Source: Oxalicibacterium faecigallinarum | Lineage (GTDB): Bacteria > Pseudomonadota > Gammaproteobacteria > Burkholderiales > Burkholderiaceae_D | Length of the DNA stretch: 64,000 nt | Assembly (NCBI RefSeq): GCF_014635705.1 | Contig: NZ_BMDI01000001.1 | Location: forward strand, 1,132,008 to 1,196,007 | Direction of reading: 5' to 3' | Shown: positions 52,455 to 62,061 of the stretch, in pieces | Layout: every line of letters begins with the position of its first letter | How positions within the stretch are numbered: the first letter of the stretch is position 1 | The notes under the pieces: generated by a model | Seen by the model: the letters and a program-made list of their open reading frames with translations, nothing else | What the model was told of the DNA's origin: nothing | The model's database searches: none | Translations under genes and position numbers: made by a program

Positions 52455-53515
52455 TATTCATTCTCACTTTTGTAACCAAACCAGCGTCGAAACTTTACAA
52501 AGCTGGCCCACCACCCTTTGAACACATATTCTTTCTTCAGCTCCGCAGCGGACAAAGGAGACGCCGCATTAAAATCGGCACGAAAGGTCGCTGCAAGCGA
52601 CTGTGTCTCCTCAAGCGTCATAATCTGACTGCACTGTGCCGCCATATAACGCATGGCTCCCGTTAAATTACGTGCACACTGATGCGCCAATGCAAACCGC
52701 AGTGCGGCATTATTCGCCCACTGTTTTGTCTGAAGCGTGGGCCACAAGGGTAAAAGCGCAGAAGACTGATCACGGACTTTCTGCATATTCATATCACCGA
52801 GAATACTGGTCGCCCGCTGACGATAGGCAACCCAGGGATGAGGCATATAGAAAAAACTGTCCGCCTTGGAAGCCATGGTCAACATGGCCAACATGTCTTC
52901 GAAATACCGTCCTTCCGGGAAACGTACATCAGGCGTCCATAGCTTGCGCCGAGAGATTTTGGACCATGGATGCAATTGACCTGTCCGCAACATACCAGCT
53001 AACAGGGCCGCAGGATCCCGCAAAATCATACGTTGTTGGCCCGAAAAAGTATGCTTGTGCCGCTCCCCACGCATCCAGTGCTTGAATTTTGGATTTTCCC
53101 GATAGACCGCAAAATCACACAAAACCAAGTCGGGCGAATAGGCATCTACCGTGGCACGTAACTCCGCAACAGCATTGGGTAGCAGCTTGTCGTCCGAGTC
53201 AAGAAACCACAAGTATTCACCGCGCGCAACCTCAATCATGGCGTTGCGTGCCGCACTTGGCCCGCTGTTTGTCGCTTGCTGCAAAAGCAGTAAGCGATTC
53301 GGCCAGCGTTGCGCCAGTAATTGCATTAACTCAAACGAACCGTCGGTTGAACAGTCATCCAGCAGGATAACCTCGACTGCTTCATCCACTTGGCTCATGA
53401 CTGAAACGACGCAGTCTTCCAGATAAAGTTTTACGTTATGGACCGGGATTAATATACTCAGCCAAGGAGAAGTCCTTTCGGATGCAGCAACGACACTATT
53501 GTGATGAGCAATCAT
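52454..53515 (-). CDS. Glycosyltransferase family 2
   Basis: 353 residues. GT-A fold: LSILIPVHNVKLYLEDCVVSVMSQ, VILLDDCSTDGS, TNSGPSAARNAMIEVARGEYLWFLDSDD with the DSD metal motif, and RFPEGRYFEDMLAML with the catalytic acid region (FED). Acceptor and donor unknown. Its ATG overlaps the stop of the GT4 gene (53512-53515). Confidence 0.9.
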   Translation of the reverse strand: MIAHHNSVVAASERTSPWLSILIPVHNVKLYLEDCVVSVMSQVDEAVEVILLDDCSTDGSFELMQLLAQRWPNRLLLLQQATNSGPSAARNAMIEVARGEYLWFLDSDDKLLPNAVAELRATVDAYSPDLVLCDFAVYRENPKFKHWMRGERHKHTFSGQQRMILRDPAALLAGMLRTGQLHPWSKISRRKLWTPDVRFPEGRYFEDMLAMLTMASKADSFFYMPHPWVAYRQRATSILGDMNMQKVRDQSSALLPLWPTLQTKQWANNAALRFALAHQCARNLTGAMRYMAAQCSQIMTLEETQSLAATFRADFNAASPLSAAELKKEYVFKGWWASFVKFRRWFGYKSENE

Positions 53516-54651
53516 TCGATCACCGTCCTAGGCGGATGCGACGCGAGTAAATGAGCAAACAACGTTTCGTAATCAAACACCATACGCTCCATACTGTAGT
53601 GAGCAAATGCATCGTTCCGGGCATTTTCGGCTAGGCTCGAGGAGAACGTGACGTCTTCCAGCAGTCGCTCTAACGCCTCTGCCATTGCATGGGCATTTTC
53701 ATGTTCAACGAGTAGGCCATTTAGTTCATGCTCAATGACCTCCTGTACGCCAACCACCTTGCTTCCCACGACTGCGCATCCCGCTGCCATGCCTTCAATC
53801 AGAGACAGCGGCATCCCTTCATAATGCGTTGAAAGCACACAGATCTGGTTCTGTTTGAGCAAAGCCGGTATGTCATTGCAATAACCCAGGAAGTTCACCT
53901 GATCCTGCAAGCCGAGAGTCCTGCTTAACTGTTGCGCAGCCTGCTGATAGCGTTTCTTGCCGCCACCGGCAAATTGCACGACAGGTCGATGACCTTTTTC
54001 CTTCAGAAGTTGCAATGCGTGAAGAAGGGTTGCGTGATCTTTCTGGCGAGCGAAACGCGCCGCCATCACAATACCGGGAGTTCGATTTTTTATTGGAGCA
54101 GGTTGGTCAAAGTAAGGCTCCAACCGGATACCGTTGGGAATAGCCATCGTCTTCCGTGCGGGAAACCCCAGCTCCAGCAAACTGGTACGAACCCCCTCGG
54201 AGCATCCAACAATTGCGTCGGTGTGCTTGCTGAGCCACATTGACTGCGCCAATCGCCAATACGTGTATCGCTCCCTTGAATTGTGTTCGACATGAATCAA
54301 ATGAGGGACCGAAGCCAACAAGCCTGCACATCGGCCCCAGATGTGATCACTAAAGCCGTGGGCCACGACGATATCGGGGCGAAAAACCCGGCAGATTTTC
54401 ACTAACTGCCATATGGTTGCAAGGTGCGACCATCCAGCGACGACCTCAACATCCAGCCCTCGCTGACGCAACGCCTCCACACGCGGCTTATTCGTATTGC
54501 GTTTTCTACGCAGTACCAATTTGGCCTGAAAATTTCCTGACATCTGATGTGCGGCAACCAAATCAACAGCTACCTGCGTGGCGCCCGAAAACCCCCCCGT
54601 TACAAAGTGCAACACACGGGGCGGACGATTTGACGATGTCGCCCCAGTCAC
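53512..54651 (-). CDS. Glycosyltransferase family 4
   Basis: 379 residues if it starts at the GTG at 54651, which overlaps the upstream gene stop as GTGA; the frame also opens at 54729 but that would overlap the upstream gene by 82 bases. GT-B fold: RVLHFVTGGFSGATQVAVDL, then MAARFARQKDHATLLHALQLL, and the EX7E region HYEGMPLSLIEGMAAGCAVVGSKVVGVQEVI. Uses a nucleotide sugar to extend the repeat unit; specificity unknown. Confidence 0.88.
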   Translation of the reverse strand: MTGATSSNRPPRVLHFVTGGFSGATQVAVDLVAAHQMSGNFQAKLVLRRKRNTNKPRVEALRQRGLDVEVVAGWSHLATIWQLVKICRVFRPDIVVAHGFSDHIWGRCAGLLASVPHLIHVEHNSRERYTYWRLAQSMWLSKHTDAIVGCSEGVRTSLLELGFPARKTMAIPNGIRLEPYFDQPAPIKNRTPGIVMAARFARQKDHATLLHALQLLKEKGHRPVVQFAGGGKKRYQQAAQQLSRTLGLQDQVNFLGYCNDIPALLKQNQICVLSTHYEGMPLSLIEGMAAGCAVVGSKVVGVQEVIEHELNGLLVEHENAHAMAEALERLLEDVTFSSSLAENARNDAFAHYSMERMVFDYETLFAHLLASHPPRTVIE

Positions 54652-55943
54652 ATTTTTCCCGACGTAGATAAATGGCTGTTGTCGTCTACAACGACTTCTT
54701 GTGCATTCAAACCCGCCAATATAGACCACAGAATAATGACCGGAAACACAAAGAATATGATGCCGCTATTCATCACAAAGAACTGTACCGACTGACCAAA
54801 CATGACATACATTAATACCAACGTAATGCCGCAAAGTCGCACCGAAAATTCACTTTTCCACAAGAACGGATTGTTTTCCAGTGCTTTCATGCGACGTGCC
54901 GTTGGCCAAAAAAGTACAAAAATATAGATGTAAGCAAAGGCTTGCACAAACATGCCGACCAAACCTGTTTTTACCCAGAGATCGATAAACTCGTGATGAA
55001 TGAAATTGAACTCCCTGATTGACGGATCATAGCGTCCAGCATCAACACGGTTGTGCATCTCATCCAGATACCCGCGCATACCCCAGCCTAAAAGCGGCTT
55101 TTCTTTAATCATCTCCACCGCAGAACGATACTGTTCAAATCTGATACCTAACGACGTATTTGCTTGCGAAGCATCAAAATATCCACTGACTTCCTGCTGC
55201 ATGAGCTTCCAACGATCGGACAACATATTAGTATTGGCAATCATCAGGACTAAACTTGCCAATATCAAAATTGCGCAAAATTTCTTGAAAACGGGCCGCC
55301 GATAGCGAAAAACAAAAAAAACCAACACTGGTATTACGGCAAGCAATGCAATCCAACCACCGCGAGAAGCCGACAATAGAGAGGCCTCGATCCCAAGCAA
55401 AATGCTGACAATCGCCCAGCAGCGATGCAAGCCAGACATCGATTTCCAAAATATACAAACCTGTATAGCAAGCATAGTGGCCATGAGTAATGCAATATTG
55501 CCCCATTGAATGGCATTACTGTAACCCTCAGCCCGATAGCGCCCGAGGCCGTACACCTGCCATATACCCATCAATCCTGCGCCAATACATCCGACAAATA
55601 ATCCCCAATAAAACGCTTCTCTTTTTGGAGGGAAAGCCATTAGATACATCAAGCAAAACATGCCAGCGATATATTTTGCGGGTCTATCCCAGCGTCGTAT
55701 CCCAGATTCAAACGCCGACAACTCATACCAAAGAATTGCAAGAGTCAGAAAAATTAATGCAATGACAATAGTCTGACTGGATTGACGACAAGACCACCAT
55801 CGATGGAGAAAAAACAGCGAAGTGAGTAACAAAACGGCTGCGCCATAGGAATAACCGGATTTAAGCCATAATGCTGTCGCAGGGAGGAGGAAGACTGCAA
55901 AAGAAGAGATGTTTCTCAGCCTATGAACTTCTATTTTTCTCAT
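54648..55943 (-). CDS. O-antigen ligase/polymerase-like membrane protein
   Basis: 431 residues, about ten hydrophobic segments and a large periplasmic loop (SDRWKLMQQEVSGYFDASQANTSLGIRFEQYRSAVEMI region) followed by PLLGWGMRGY and FIHHEFIDLWVKTGLVGMF, a pattern of the O-antigen ligase (Wzy/WaaL-type) family where GWG and HHEF-like residues recur. It would join polysaccharide repeat units or transfer the polymer to lipid A. ATG 55943 (MRKIEVHRLRN) chosen; the frame extends to 55994. Whether it is Wzy or WaaL cannot be decided here. Confidence 0.82.
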   Translation of the reverse strand: MRKIEVHRLRNISSFAVFLLPATALWLKSGYSYGAAVLLLTSLFFLHRWWSCRQSSQTIVIALIFLTLAILWYELSAFESGIRRWDRPAKYIAGMFCLMYLMAFPPKREAFYWGLFVGCIGAGLMGIWQVYGLGRYRAEGYSNAIQWGNIALLMATMLAIQVCIFWKSMSGLHRCWAIVSILLGIEASLLSASRGGWIALLAVIPVLVFFVFRYRRPVFKKFCAILILASLVLMIANTNMLSDRWKLMQQEVSGYFDASQANTSLGIRFEQYRSAVEMIKEKPLLGWGMRGYLDEMHNRVDAGRYDPSIREFNFIHHEFIDLWVKTGLVGMFVQAFAYIYIFVLFWPTARRMKALENNPFLWKSEFSVRLCGITLVLMYVMFGQSVQFFVMNSGIIFFVFPVIILWSILAGLNAQEVVVDDNSHLSTSGKM

Positions 55944-56093
55944 ATGATTCAAAATTAATTCGGATCGTACGCCAGTGCCCCGGCTTTTTCCCATGCATTC
56001 ATGTCCGGCATGGGAATGACACAGGCCGCGATCATACTACTTTGGCCAAGCTTCACAAAATTTAGAAACGACGCGTTTTAGCAGGAGGGATGA

Positions 56094-56971
56094 CTACTTT
56101 CCCATGCAAACTGCCAACGCGTCACTCCACGGCGGTAGATCAGAAAATGTGCGTATAAATTTCTCGCAGGTCAGCATGGAATTGGGGGGCCGGGAATTGG
56201 GGGCCGGCGGGCCGGCAAGGGATACTCTGCCATCTTGATGGATGGATCTGCGGCTTTTTAACCACTCATCCTGCGCAATAATTGCCTAAGCAAAGTTATA
56301 CCAATTTGTGTGTCCCTGCGCTCTCAGATGGCAAATACTGAAATGCTTGAGTCAGGCTTCGTTGCCCAGCGCCAACGTTCGCAATCTGCGCACGACTGAT
56401 TCGGTCGCCAGCAATGGTGCATGACTAGGTCGGCGCACTGATCTGATCGGAAACGATGTGCAGTTCATCGCGCTCGCACGCAAGGCGTTTAATCGTAAAC
56501 AGAAAATTCCGTCCGTGCAATCCATACACCCAGCTCGTACGCAGGATCAGACGGGGAATCCCTTGCGGATTGCACGGCTTGCTCACCAGCCAGTTTGCTG
56601 CGGCCGAAGACGCTTTGCGGATGGGAAGGGTCTTGTTTGGTATAAGCACCTTGCTTCGTCCCATCGAAGACGTAATCGGTCGAGTAATGGATCATCACCG
56701 CACCAAGTTTCTTGGCTTTCTCAGCCATGACCGCAGGGGGTTCGCGTTGATGCGCGTCGCCGGATTCGCTCTCTGCCCGATCGACTGCCGTGTAGGTAGC
56801 CGAGTTAAAGATCAACTGCGGTTTTACCGAGCGAATGACATCGCCAATCTGCGTGGGATTTTGCAAATCCACTTGTGTGCGATCGGCCAGATCCAACTCG
56901 CCCAGCCCCTCAAAGCACACGCGCCGCTCTTGACCAACCTAGCCACTACTACCGGTGAGGAGAATTTTCAT
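56094..56971 (-). pseudogene. rmlD: Decayed dTDP-4-dehydrorhamnose reductase (rmlD)
   Basis: About 290 codons recognisable end to end in changing frames. It starts MKILLTGSSG, then a TAG (56941-56939) where Gln is expected, then ELDLADRTQVDL, NSATYTAVDRAES, MIHYSTDYVFDGTK and GRSKLAGEQA. A frame change near 56560 leads to LILRTSWVYGLHGRNFLFTIKRLA and SDQISAPT, followed by TAG (56427-56425) in place of the usual Trp. Further on, in another frame, are YHLRAQGHTNWYNFA-stop-AIIAQDEW (quoted as HTNWYNFA; stop at 56288-56286) and a C-terminus NSMLTCEKFIRTFSDLPPW (shortened) ending TAG 56096-56094. Some internal residues are also missing. It lies 9 bases after rmlC, so it was the fourth gene of rmlBACD. 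Confidence 0.85.
56178..56223 (+). repeat. G-rich tandem duplication inside the rmlD remnant
   Basis: GGAATTGGGGGGCCG is followed directly by GGAATTGGGGGCCG and a GGCGGGCCGG tail. On the coding (minus) strand it duplicates the Pro-Asn-Ser codons of the RmlD C-terminal region (PNSRPPNS). The plus strand has several runs of three or more G and could form a quadruplex. Probably a slippage or duplication scar of gene decay. Confidence 0.6.
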
Positions 56972-56980
56972 GGCCGCTGG

Positions 56981-57526
56981 TCAGGCAAAGATTTCAGCAT
57001 CGGCCAGACTCGAACCGACCTGATCCTTGGCTGACAATACCGGCTGTCCGTTGATCGGCCAATCTATCCCAATGGCAGGATCATTCCACATTACGCTGCG
57101 TTCAAACTGTGGCGCCCAGTAATCGGTCGTCTTGTAAAGAAATTCGGCGGTATCGCTCAAAACCAGGAACCCATGCGCAAAGCCCTCGGGAATCCACATC
57201 TGTTTTTTGTTCTGCGCCGACAGGACTTGTCCCACCCATTGACCGAACGTCGATGAATCCCGGCGCAAATCGACAGCCACGTCGAACACCTCGCCCGACG
57301 TTACACGGACTAGTTTGCCCTGAGGCTGCCTGATCTGATAGTGGAGTCCGCGCAACACGTTACGTGCAGAGCACGAGTGATTGTCCTGCACAAACACAAC
57401 TTGGCGCCCGACAGTGTCGTTGAATTTACGCGCGTTGTAGCTCTCGAAAAAAAAGCCGCGATCATCACCAAATACAACGGGCTCGATGACGATTACATCA
57501 GGAATTGCCAAAGTATTTATATTCAT
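56981..57526 (-). CDS. rmlC: dTDP-4-dehydrorhamnose 3,5-epimerase
   Basis: 181 residues, normal length. Cupin epimerase, third step of dTDP-L-rhamnose synthesis. Signature pieces: PDVIVIEPVVFGDDRGFFFESYNARKF, FVQDNHSCSARNVLRGLHYQ with the catalytic His, GEVFDVAVDLRRDSSTFG and WIPEGFAHGFLVLSDTAEFLYKTTDYW. It starts 1 base after the rmlA stop and is followed by the rmlD remnant. Confidence 0.96.
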   Translation of the reverse strand: MNINTLAIPDVIVIEPVVFGDDRGFFFESYNARKFNDTVGRQVVFVQDNHSCSARNVLRGLHYQIRQPQGKLVRVTSGEVFDVAVDLRRDSSTFGQWVGQVLSAQNKKQMWIPEGFAHGFLVLSDTAEFLYKTTDYWAPQFERSVMWNDPAIGIDWPINGQPVLSAKDQVGSSLADAEIFA

Positions 57527-57527
57527 T

Positions 57528-58433
57528 TCAAAAAACCGTTTCGCTCAGTACACGCTGTAGATAAGCGCCATATCCACTTTTCTTCAATGGCTCGGCCAGA
57601 GCGGCCAGTTGCTCGGTTGTGATATAGCCCTTGCGATAGGCGAGCTCTTCCGGACAGGCTATCTTCAGCCCTTGGCGATTCTCGATCGTGGCAATGAACT
57701 GGCCTGCTTCAAGCAAAGACTCATGCGTGCCGGTATCTAGCCAGGCCATGCCTCGCCCCATCAGCTCGACATTCAATTGCTCGCGCTCCAGATAAGCGCG
57801 ATTGACGTCGGTAATCTCCAGCTCGCCTCGGGCAGAAGGACGAATAGATGCAGCAATATCGCAGACCTGATTGTCATAAAAATATAGACCGGTCACAGCA
57901 TAATTAGACTTCGGTTCGATCGGTTTTTCTTCGATGCTCACGACGTGTCTTGCAGAGTCGAATTCAATCACGCCATAGCGTTCCGGGTCCTGCACGTGAT
58001 AACCAAAAACAGTTGCGCCAATCGAAGACTCAGATGCCACTCGTAAGCGGCGATCAAAATCATGACCGTAATAAATGTTATCGCCCAAGATCAATACGGA
58101 CGGATCGTTGCCGATAAATTGCCGCCCGATGACGAATGCCTGAGCAAGGCCATCCGGCGACGATTGCACGGCATAGGATAGTTTGATGCCCCATTGACTA
58201 CCGTCGCCTAGCAGCTCCTGAAAACGCGGCGTGTCCTGCGGCGTCGAAATCAGCAAAATATCCCGAACACCGGCCAGCATCAGCGTGGTCAACGGGTAAT
58301 AGATCATTGGCTTGTCATATACCGGCAAAAGCTGCTTGGAAATCGATATCGTAACGGGATAAAGACGCGTACCGGAACCACCCGCTAGGATAATACCCTT
58401 GCGATTGGGATGCGTAGCAGCTATTGGCGTCAT
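57528..58433 (-). CDS. rmlA: Glucose-1-phosphate thymidylyltransferase
   Basis: 301 residues. Makes dTDP-glucose from glucose-1-phosphate and dTTP. Nucleotide-binding [43 protein letters not shown] and the metal/sugar site [20 protein letters not shown] are intact. ATG 58433 overlaps the rmlB stop as ATGA; the frame continuing to 58490 is not used. Confidence 0.96.
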   Translation of the reverse strand: MTPIAATHPNRKGIILAGGSGTRLYPVTISISKQLLPVYDKPMIYYPLTTLMLAGVRDILLISTPQDTPRFQELLGDGSQWGIKLSYAVQSSPDGLAQAFVIGRQFIGNDPSVLILGDNIYYGHDFDRRLRVASESSIGATVFGYHVQDPERYGVIEFDSARHVVSIEEKPIEPKSNYAVTGLYFYDNQVCDIAASIRPSARGELEITDVNRAYLEREQLNVELMGRGMAWLDTGTHESLLEAGQFIATIENRQGLKIACPEELAYRKGYITTEQLAALAEPLKKSGYGAYLQRVLSETVF

Positions 58434-59518
58434 GTCGTTGCTCCCACCTCGTCGTGTGCATCGCGCTGGCCGTAATTCCTCTCCATCCACGCGAGGTACT
58501 TACCTGACTGTATATCGGCCACCCAAGCCTGATGGTCAAGATACCACTGCACGGTTTTGCGGATACCACTCTCAAAGGTTTCTGCAGGCCTCCAGCCCAG
58601 CTCCCGTTCGATCTTGCCTGCATCTATCGCATAATGGCGATCATGCCCGGGGCGGTCGGTCACAAAGGCGATCTGCTCCACATACAAACCCTGTTCTTTG
58701 GGCACTAGTTCGTCCAGAATGTCGCACAAGGTACGCACGACATCTAGATTGGCTTTTTCGTTATGCCCGCCGATGTTGTAGGTCTCACCAACTCGCCCCT
58801 TATCCAGAACGCAACGGATCGCTGCGCAATGATCACTAACAAATAGCCAGTCGCGGATCTGCTGACCATCGCCATAAATGGGCAGTGGCTTGCCAGCCAG
58901 CGCATTGGTAATCGTCAGCGGAATCAGCTTTTCCGGAAAATGCAACGGCCCGTAATTGTTCGAGCAATTGGTCGTCAGCGTAGGGAAACCGTAGGTATGG
59001 TGATACGAACGCACCAGATGATCCGATGCAGCCTTGGAAGCCGCATAGGGACTGTTAGGCGCATAGGCGGTTGTTTCGGTAAAAGGCAGATCGGACGATC
59101 CCAAAGAACCATAGACTTCGTCGGTCGACACATGCAGAAAGCGGAAGGCTGCTTTTTCACCATCAGACAACGTCATCCAGTAACTGCGTGCTGCTTCTAG
59201 CAAGGTAAAGGTACCGTTAATGTTGGTGCGAATGAATTCTGCCGGACCGAGAATGGAACGATCTACGTGACTTTCTGCAGCAAAATGTACGACAGCCGAT
59301 GGGCGGTAAGCCTCAAACAAGGCCTGCATGCGATGGGCATCGCAAATATCCACCTGTTCAAAAATATGCTTTGCGTCATTCTGGAGCGACGCGAGATTGG
59401 CGAGATTACCCGCGTAGGTCAGCTTGTCGAGATTGACTACGGGCTCATCATTGGCAGCGAGCCAATCGAGCACGAAATTGGAGCCGATAAAGCCCGCACC
59501 ACCTGTGACAAAAATCAT
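58430..59518 (-). CDS. rmlB: dTDP-glucose 4,6-dehydratase
   Basis: 362 residues, SDR enzyme. NAD-binding [24 protein letters not shown], the catalytic region [11 protein letters not shown] with Thr-Asp-Glu, and Tyr-x3-Lys in [13 protein letters not shown]. It produces dTDP-4-keto-6-deoxyglucose, a branch point for rhamnose and other deoxysugars. 18 bases after the dehydratase gene upstream. Confidence 0.96.
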   Translation of the reverse strand: MIFVTGGAGFIGSNFVLDWLAANDEPVVNLDKLTYAGNLANLASLQNDAKHIFEQVDICDAHRMQALFEAYRPSAVVHFAAESHVDRSILGPAEFIRTNINGTFTLLEAARSYWMTLSDGEKAAFRFLHVSTDEVYGSLGSSDLPFTETTAYAPNSPYAASKAASDHLVRSYHHTYGFPTLTTNCSNNYGPLHFPEKLIPLTITNALAGKPLPIYGDGQQIRDWLFVSDHCAAIRCVLDKGRVGETYNIGGHNEKANLDVVRTLCDILDELVPKEQGLYVEQIAFVTDRPGHDRHYAIDAGKIERELGWRPAETFESGIRKTVQWYLDHQAWVADIQSGKYLAWMERNYGQRDAHDEVGATT

Positions 59519-59536
59519 GTAAGCCTAATAATCAAA

Positions 59537-61504
59537 TTAACCGATCACCTGTTTCAGCACAGGCCGGCCATCCTCACCCGAGAAAGAAAACGGCTGCTCT
59601 TCAGAAAATGCCGAAACCATTCTCTCTTTCCAGATATGATCCTCAATTCCGCACTGCGGCGCATACTCCTCAACAATTTTCAGCAGGATGGCTCTTACCG
59701 CTTTATAGTCAAAGGCGATGCAAGCATGATCCAGGGCCGACAGCATCTCCTTTAAATCCGTCCAGGGAATCTCATTCTCCTGCGCACGCATGATGAGCGG
59801 ATGACGCGTTCCTTCCACATTGTCGCCGATCAGCAGTTCCTCAAACAACTTCTCGCCTGGGCGCAGGCCGACATGCTGAATCTCGATGCCGTCTACGCCG
59901 TCCCCTTTTACATCCAGACCGCTTAGATGTACCATGCGTTTTGCCAGATCCTGAATGCGAACCGGCTCGCCCATATCCAGCACAAAGACATCGCCGCCCT
60001 CACCCATTGCGCCCGCCTGGAGAACAAGCTGGGCAGCTTCGGGAATCGTCATAAAATAGCGCGTGATCTCGGGATGCGTCAGGGTGATTGGTCCGCCTGC
60101 CAGGATCTGCTTGCGGAACAAAGGCACAACCGAGCCAGAGGAGCCGAGTACATTCCCGAAGCGCACCATGCAAAAACGTGTTTTGCGCTGTGTTTTAGAG
60201 AATGCCTGCAGAATCAGCTCAGACAGGCGCTTGGTCGCTCCCATGACATTGGTAGGACGTACAGCCTTATCGGTCGAGATCAGTACAAAACAACTGACCC
60301 CCGCATCAATCGCGGCCTGTGCAAGCGACAAGGTACCGAACGCATTGTTACGGATGCCTTTGATCGGATTGTGCTCCACCAGTGGCACATGCTTATAGGC
60401 CGCAGCATGATAAATCGTATCGACGGCAAAGGTCTGCAGAATACGCTGGCACTTGTCCTGATCGAGGATCGAGTTAAGAAACGGGATCACAGGCACATTC
60501 AATTGTGCCTCAGAATTAATTTCGTTGAGCTCCTGCTCAATCGAATACAGCGCAAACTCGGACTGATCCAGCAACAGTAAACGACTCGGCGCCTGTCGTA
60601 TGATCTGACGGCACAGCTCTGAACCAATCGAACCGCCAGCACCGGTAACCAGAACAGTCTTATCTGTAATGCAGGTAGAAAGCAGTTGTTTGTCAGGCAC
60701 AACCTGATCGCGGCCCAACAAATCCTCAATCTCGACATCACGCACATCTTGCACGCGCAATTCACCATTCACCAGACTGGTAATCGGTGGCGTGACCTTA
60801 ATCTTCACTTTTAACAGTTCCAGCTTTTCAAGAATCGCCTTTTGTTCAGCCTTGCTGGCAGAAGGAATTGCAAGGAGGATTTCCTTGATATGTTTCTTTT
60901 CGACCAATGCAGGCAATTCTTTTGGCGACCATACACGCACACCAGCGATGGTCGCACCATGCAACTCCTTCTTGTCATCTATCAGTGCAACGGGTAGATA
61001 TTCGTGCCCCGCTCGCAACGCGCTGGCCAACTGCATACCCGAATGGCCGGCACCGTAAATAGCCACACGCACGGCCCCCAATCGATCCCCAGCACGCAAC
61101 AGATAGCCACGCGCCAGAAATCGACTTGCGACTACGTACAGAATTGCGCTGACCCAGTAAATACCAAAGACGCCGCGTGACAATGTGACGGTGTGCAGGA
61201 ACGTTGCCAGTGCAGCCATACAGATGACCGATAACGTCACGCCCATCACAACCACAAAAACGATTTTCTGATCAATAAATCGAATCACCGCTCGGTACAG
61301 CCCAAGCCGTAAAAAAATGGGAATGGAAATAAGTGGAGCCGCGACGATGATCCAGAAGTACATCTGGAATAACTGAGGTGTACTGCTATCGTAGCGAAGT
61401 AAAACCGCCAGATAGAAAGTCAGTGGAAGCATGACCAGATCAGCCAAGGCAGCAACGATCTGTTTGTAAATACGAGGAAGTTCAAGAAAGGATTTCATGA
61501 TCAA
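59537..61504 (-). CDS. Membrane nucleoside-diphosphate-sugar dehydratase (WbpM/CapD family)
   Basis: 655 residues. Four N-terminal membrane helices (about 12-130), a Rossmann-like middle region (VRVAIYGAGHSGMQLASALR), and a C-terminal SDR catalytic domain: VLVTGAGGSIGSELCRQI, YHAAAYKHVPLVE, and LISTDKAVRPTNVMGATKRLSE. In the last motif Met replaces the usual catalytic Tyr (M-x3-K), as known in the large WbpM-type 4,6-dehydratases. It should convert UDP-GlcNAc to the 4-keto-6-deoxy intermediate used for QuiNAc or FucNAc. Its ATG overlaps the stop of the sugar transferase gene. Confidence 0.92.
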   Translation of the reverse strand: MIMKSFLELPRIYKQIVAALADLVMLPLTFYLAVLLRYDSSTPQLFQMYFWIIVAAPLISIPIFLRLGLYRAVIRFIDQKIVFVVVMGVTLSVICMAALATFLHTVTLSRGVFGIYWVSAILYVVASRFLARGYLLRAGDRLGAVRVAIYGAGHSGMQLASALRAGHEYLPVALIDDKKELHGATIAGVRVWSPKELPALVEKKHIKEILLAIPSASKAEQKAILEKLELLKVKIKVTPPITSLVNGELRVQDVRDVEIEDLLGRDQVVPDKQLLSTCITDKTVLVTGAGGSIGSELCRQIIRQAPSRLLLLDQSEFALYSIEQELNEINSEAQLNVPVIPFLNSILDQDKCQRILQTFAVDTIYHAAAYKHVPLVEHNPIKGIRNNAFGTLSLAQAAIDAGVSCFVLISTDKAVRPTNVMGATKRLSELILQAFSKTQRKTRFCMVRFGNVLGSSGSVVPLFRKQILAGGPITLTHPEITRYFMTIPEAAQLVLQAGAMGEGGDVFVLDMGEPVRIQDLAKRMVHLSGLDVKGDGVDGIEIQHVGLRPGEKLFEELLIGDNVEGTRHPLIMRAQENEIPWTDLKEMLSALDHACIAFDYKAVRAILLKIVEEYAPQCGIEDHIWKERMVSAFSEEQPFSFSGEDGRPVLKQVIG

Positions 61505-62061
61505 TGCGTTATGCCATCTTTGGACAACACCTTGTAGAACGTTAGCACGAGTATCTTGAGATCAAAAACCAGAGACTGCCGCTGCAGGTATTCATAATCA
61601 AGCTGCACCTTTTGAGGAATCGGCAATTCATCACGACCATTGATCTGCGCCCAGCCAGTCAGCCCTGGTCTAAGCTTGTCAATGCCAAGCTCGGTGCGAA
61701 TCGCGATCAGATCATTCTGATTGAACAAAGCTGGACGTGGACCGACAAAACTCATGTCTCCTTTGAAGATGCTCCAAAGTTGCGGCAACTCATCTAGGCT
61801 CGATTGCCTTAAAAACGAACCGATCGGAGTCAAGAACTGCTTAGGATCACTCAACAAATGTGTCGCTACTGCCGGTGTATCAACTCGCATCGAACGAAAT
61901 TTTGGCATCCTAAAAATACGATTATGTATGCCAACCCGATCAGACCAATACAATACCGGCCCACGCGAACTTAAACGCACCGCGACTGCAACAAGCAGCA
62001 CAGGTAAACAAAGCATAACAGCGGCACATAAAGCTAACAAAAGATCAAAACATCGCTTCAT
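61501..62061 (-). CDS. Initiating sugar-phosphate transferase (monotopic phosphoglycosyl transferase)
   Basis: 186 residues, the short catalytic-core form. One N-terminal re-entrant/membrane helix MKRCFDLLLALCAAVMLCLP, then the family core: GPVLYWSDRVG, FRMPKFRSM, LRQSSLDELPQLWSIFKGDMSFVGPRPAL with the catalytic Asp-Glu (DELPQ), and KLRPGLTGWAQINGRDELP. It links the first sugar-1-phosphate to undecaprenyl phosphate at the inner face of the membrane. It overlaps both neighbours by 4 bases. Confidence 0.94.
   Translation of the reverse strand: MKRCFDLLLALCAAVMLCLPVLLVAVAVRLSSRGPVLYWSDRVGIHNRIFRMPKFRSMRVDTPAVATHLLSDPKQFLTPIGSFLRQSSLDELPQLWSIFKGDMSFVGPRPALFNQNDLIAIRTELGIDKLRPGLTGWAQINGRDELPIPQKVQLDYEYLQRQSLVFDLKILVLTFYKVLSKDGITH

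Noticed and set aside
56178-56223. G-rich tract considered as a functional quadruplex regulatory element
   Set aside because: It is better explained as a duplicated Pro/Ser codon stretch within the rmlD pseudogene; listed only as a repeat.
56456-57034. 192-codon rightward frame across the rmlD remnant
   Set aside because: The opposite strand carries recognisable RmlD sequence throughout, so this frame is a shadow of a decayed gene.
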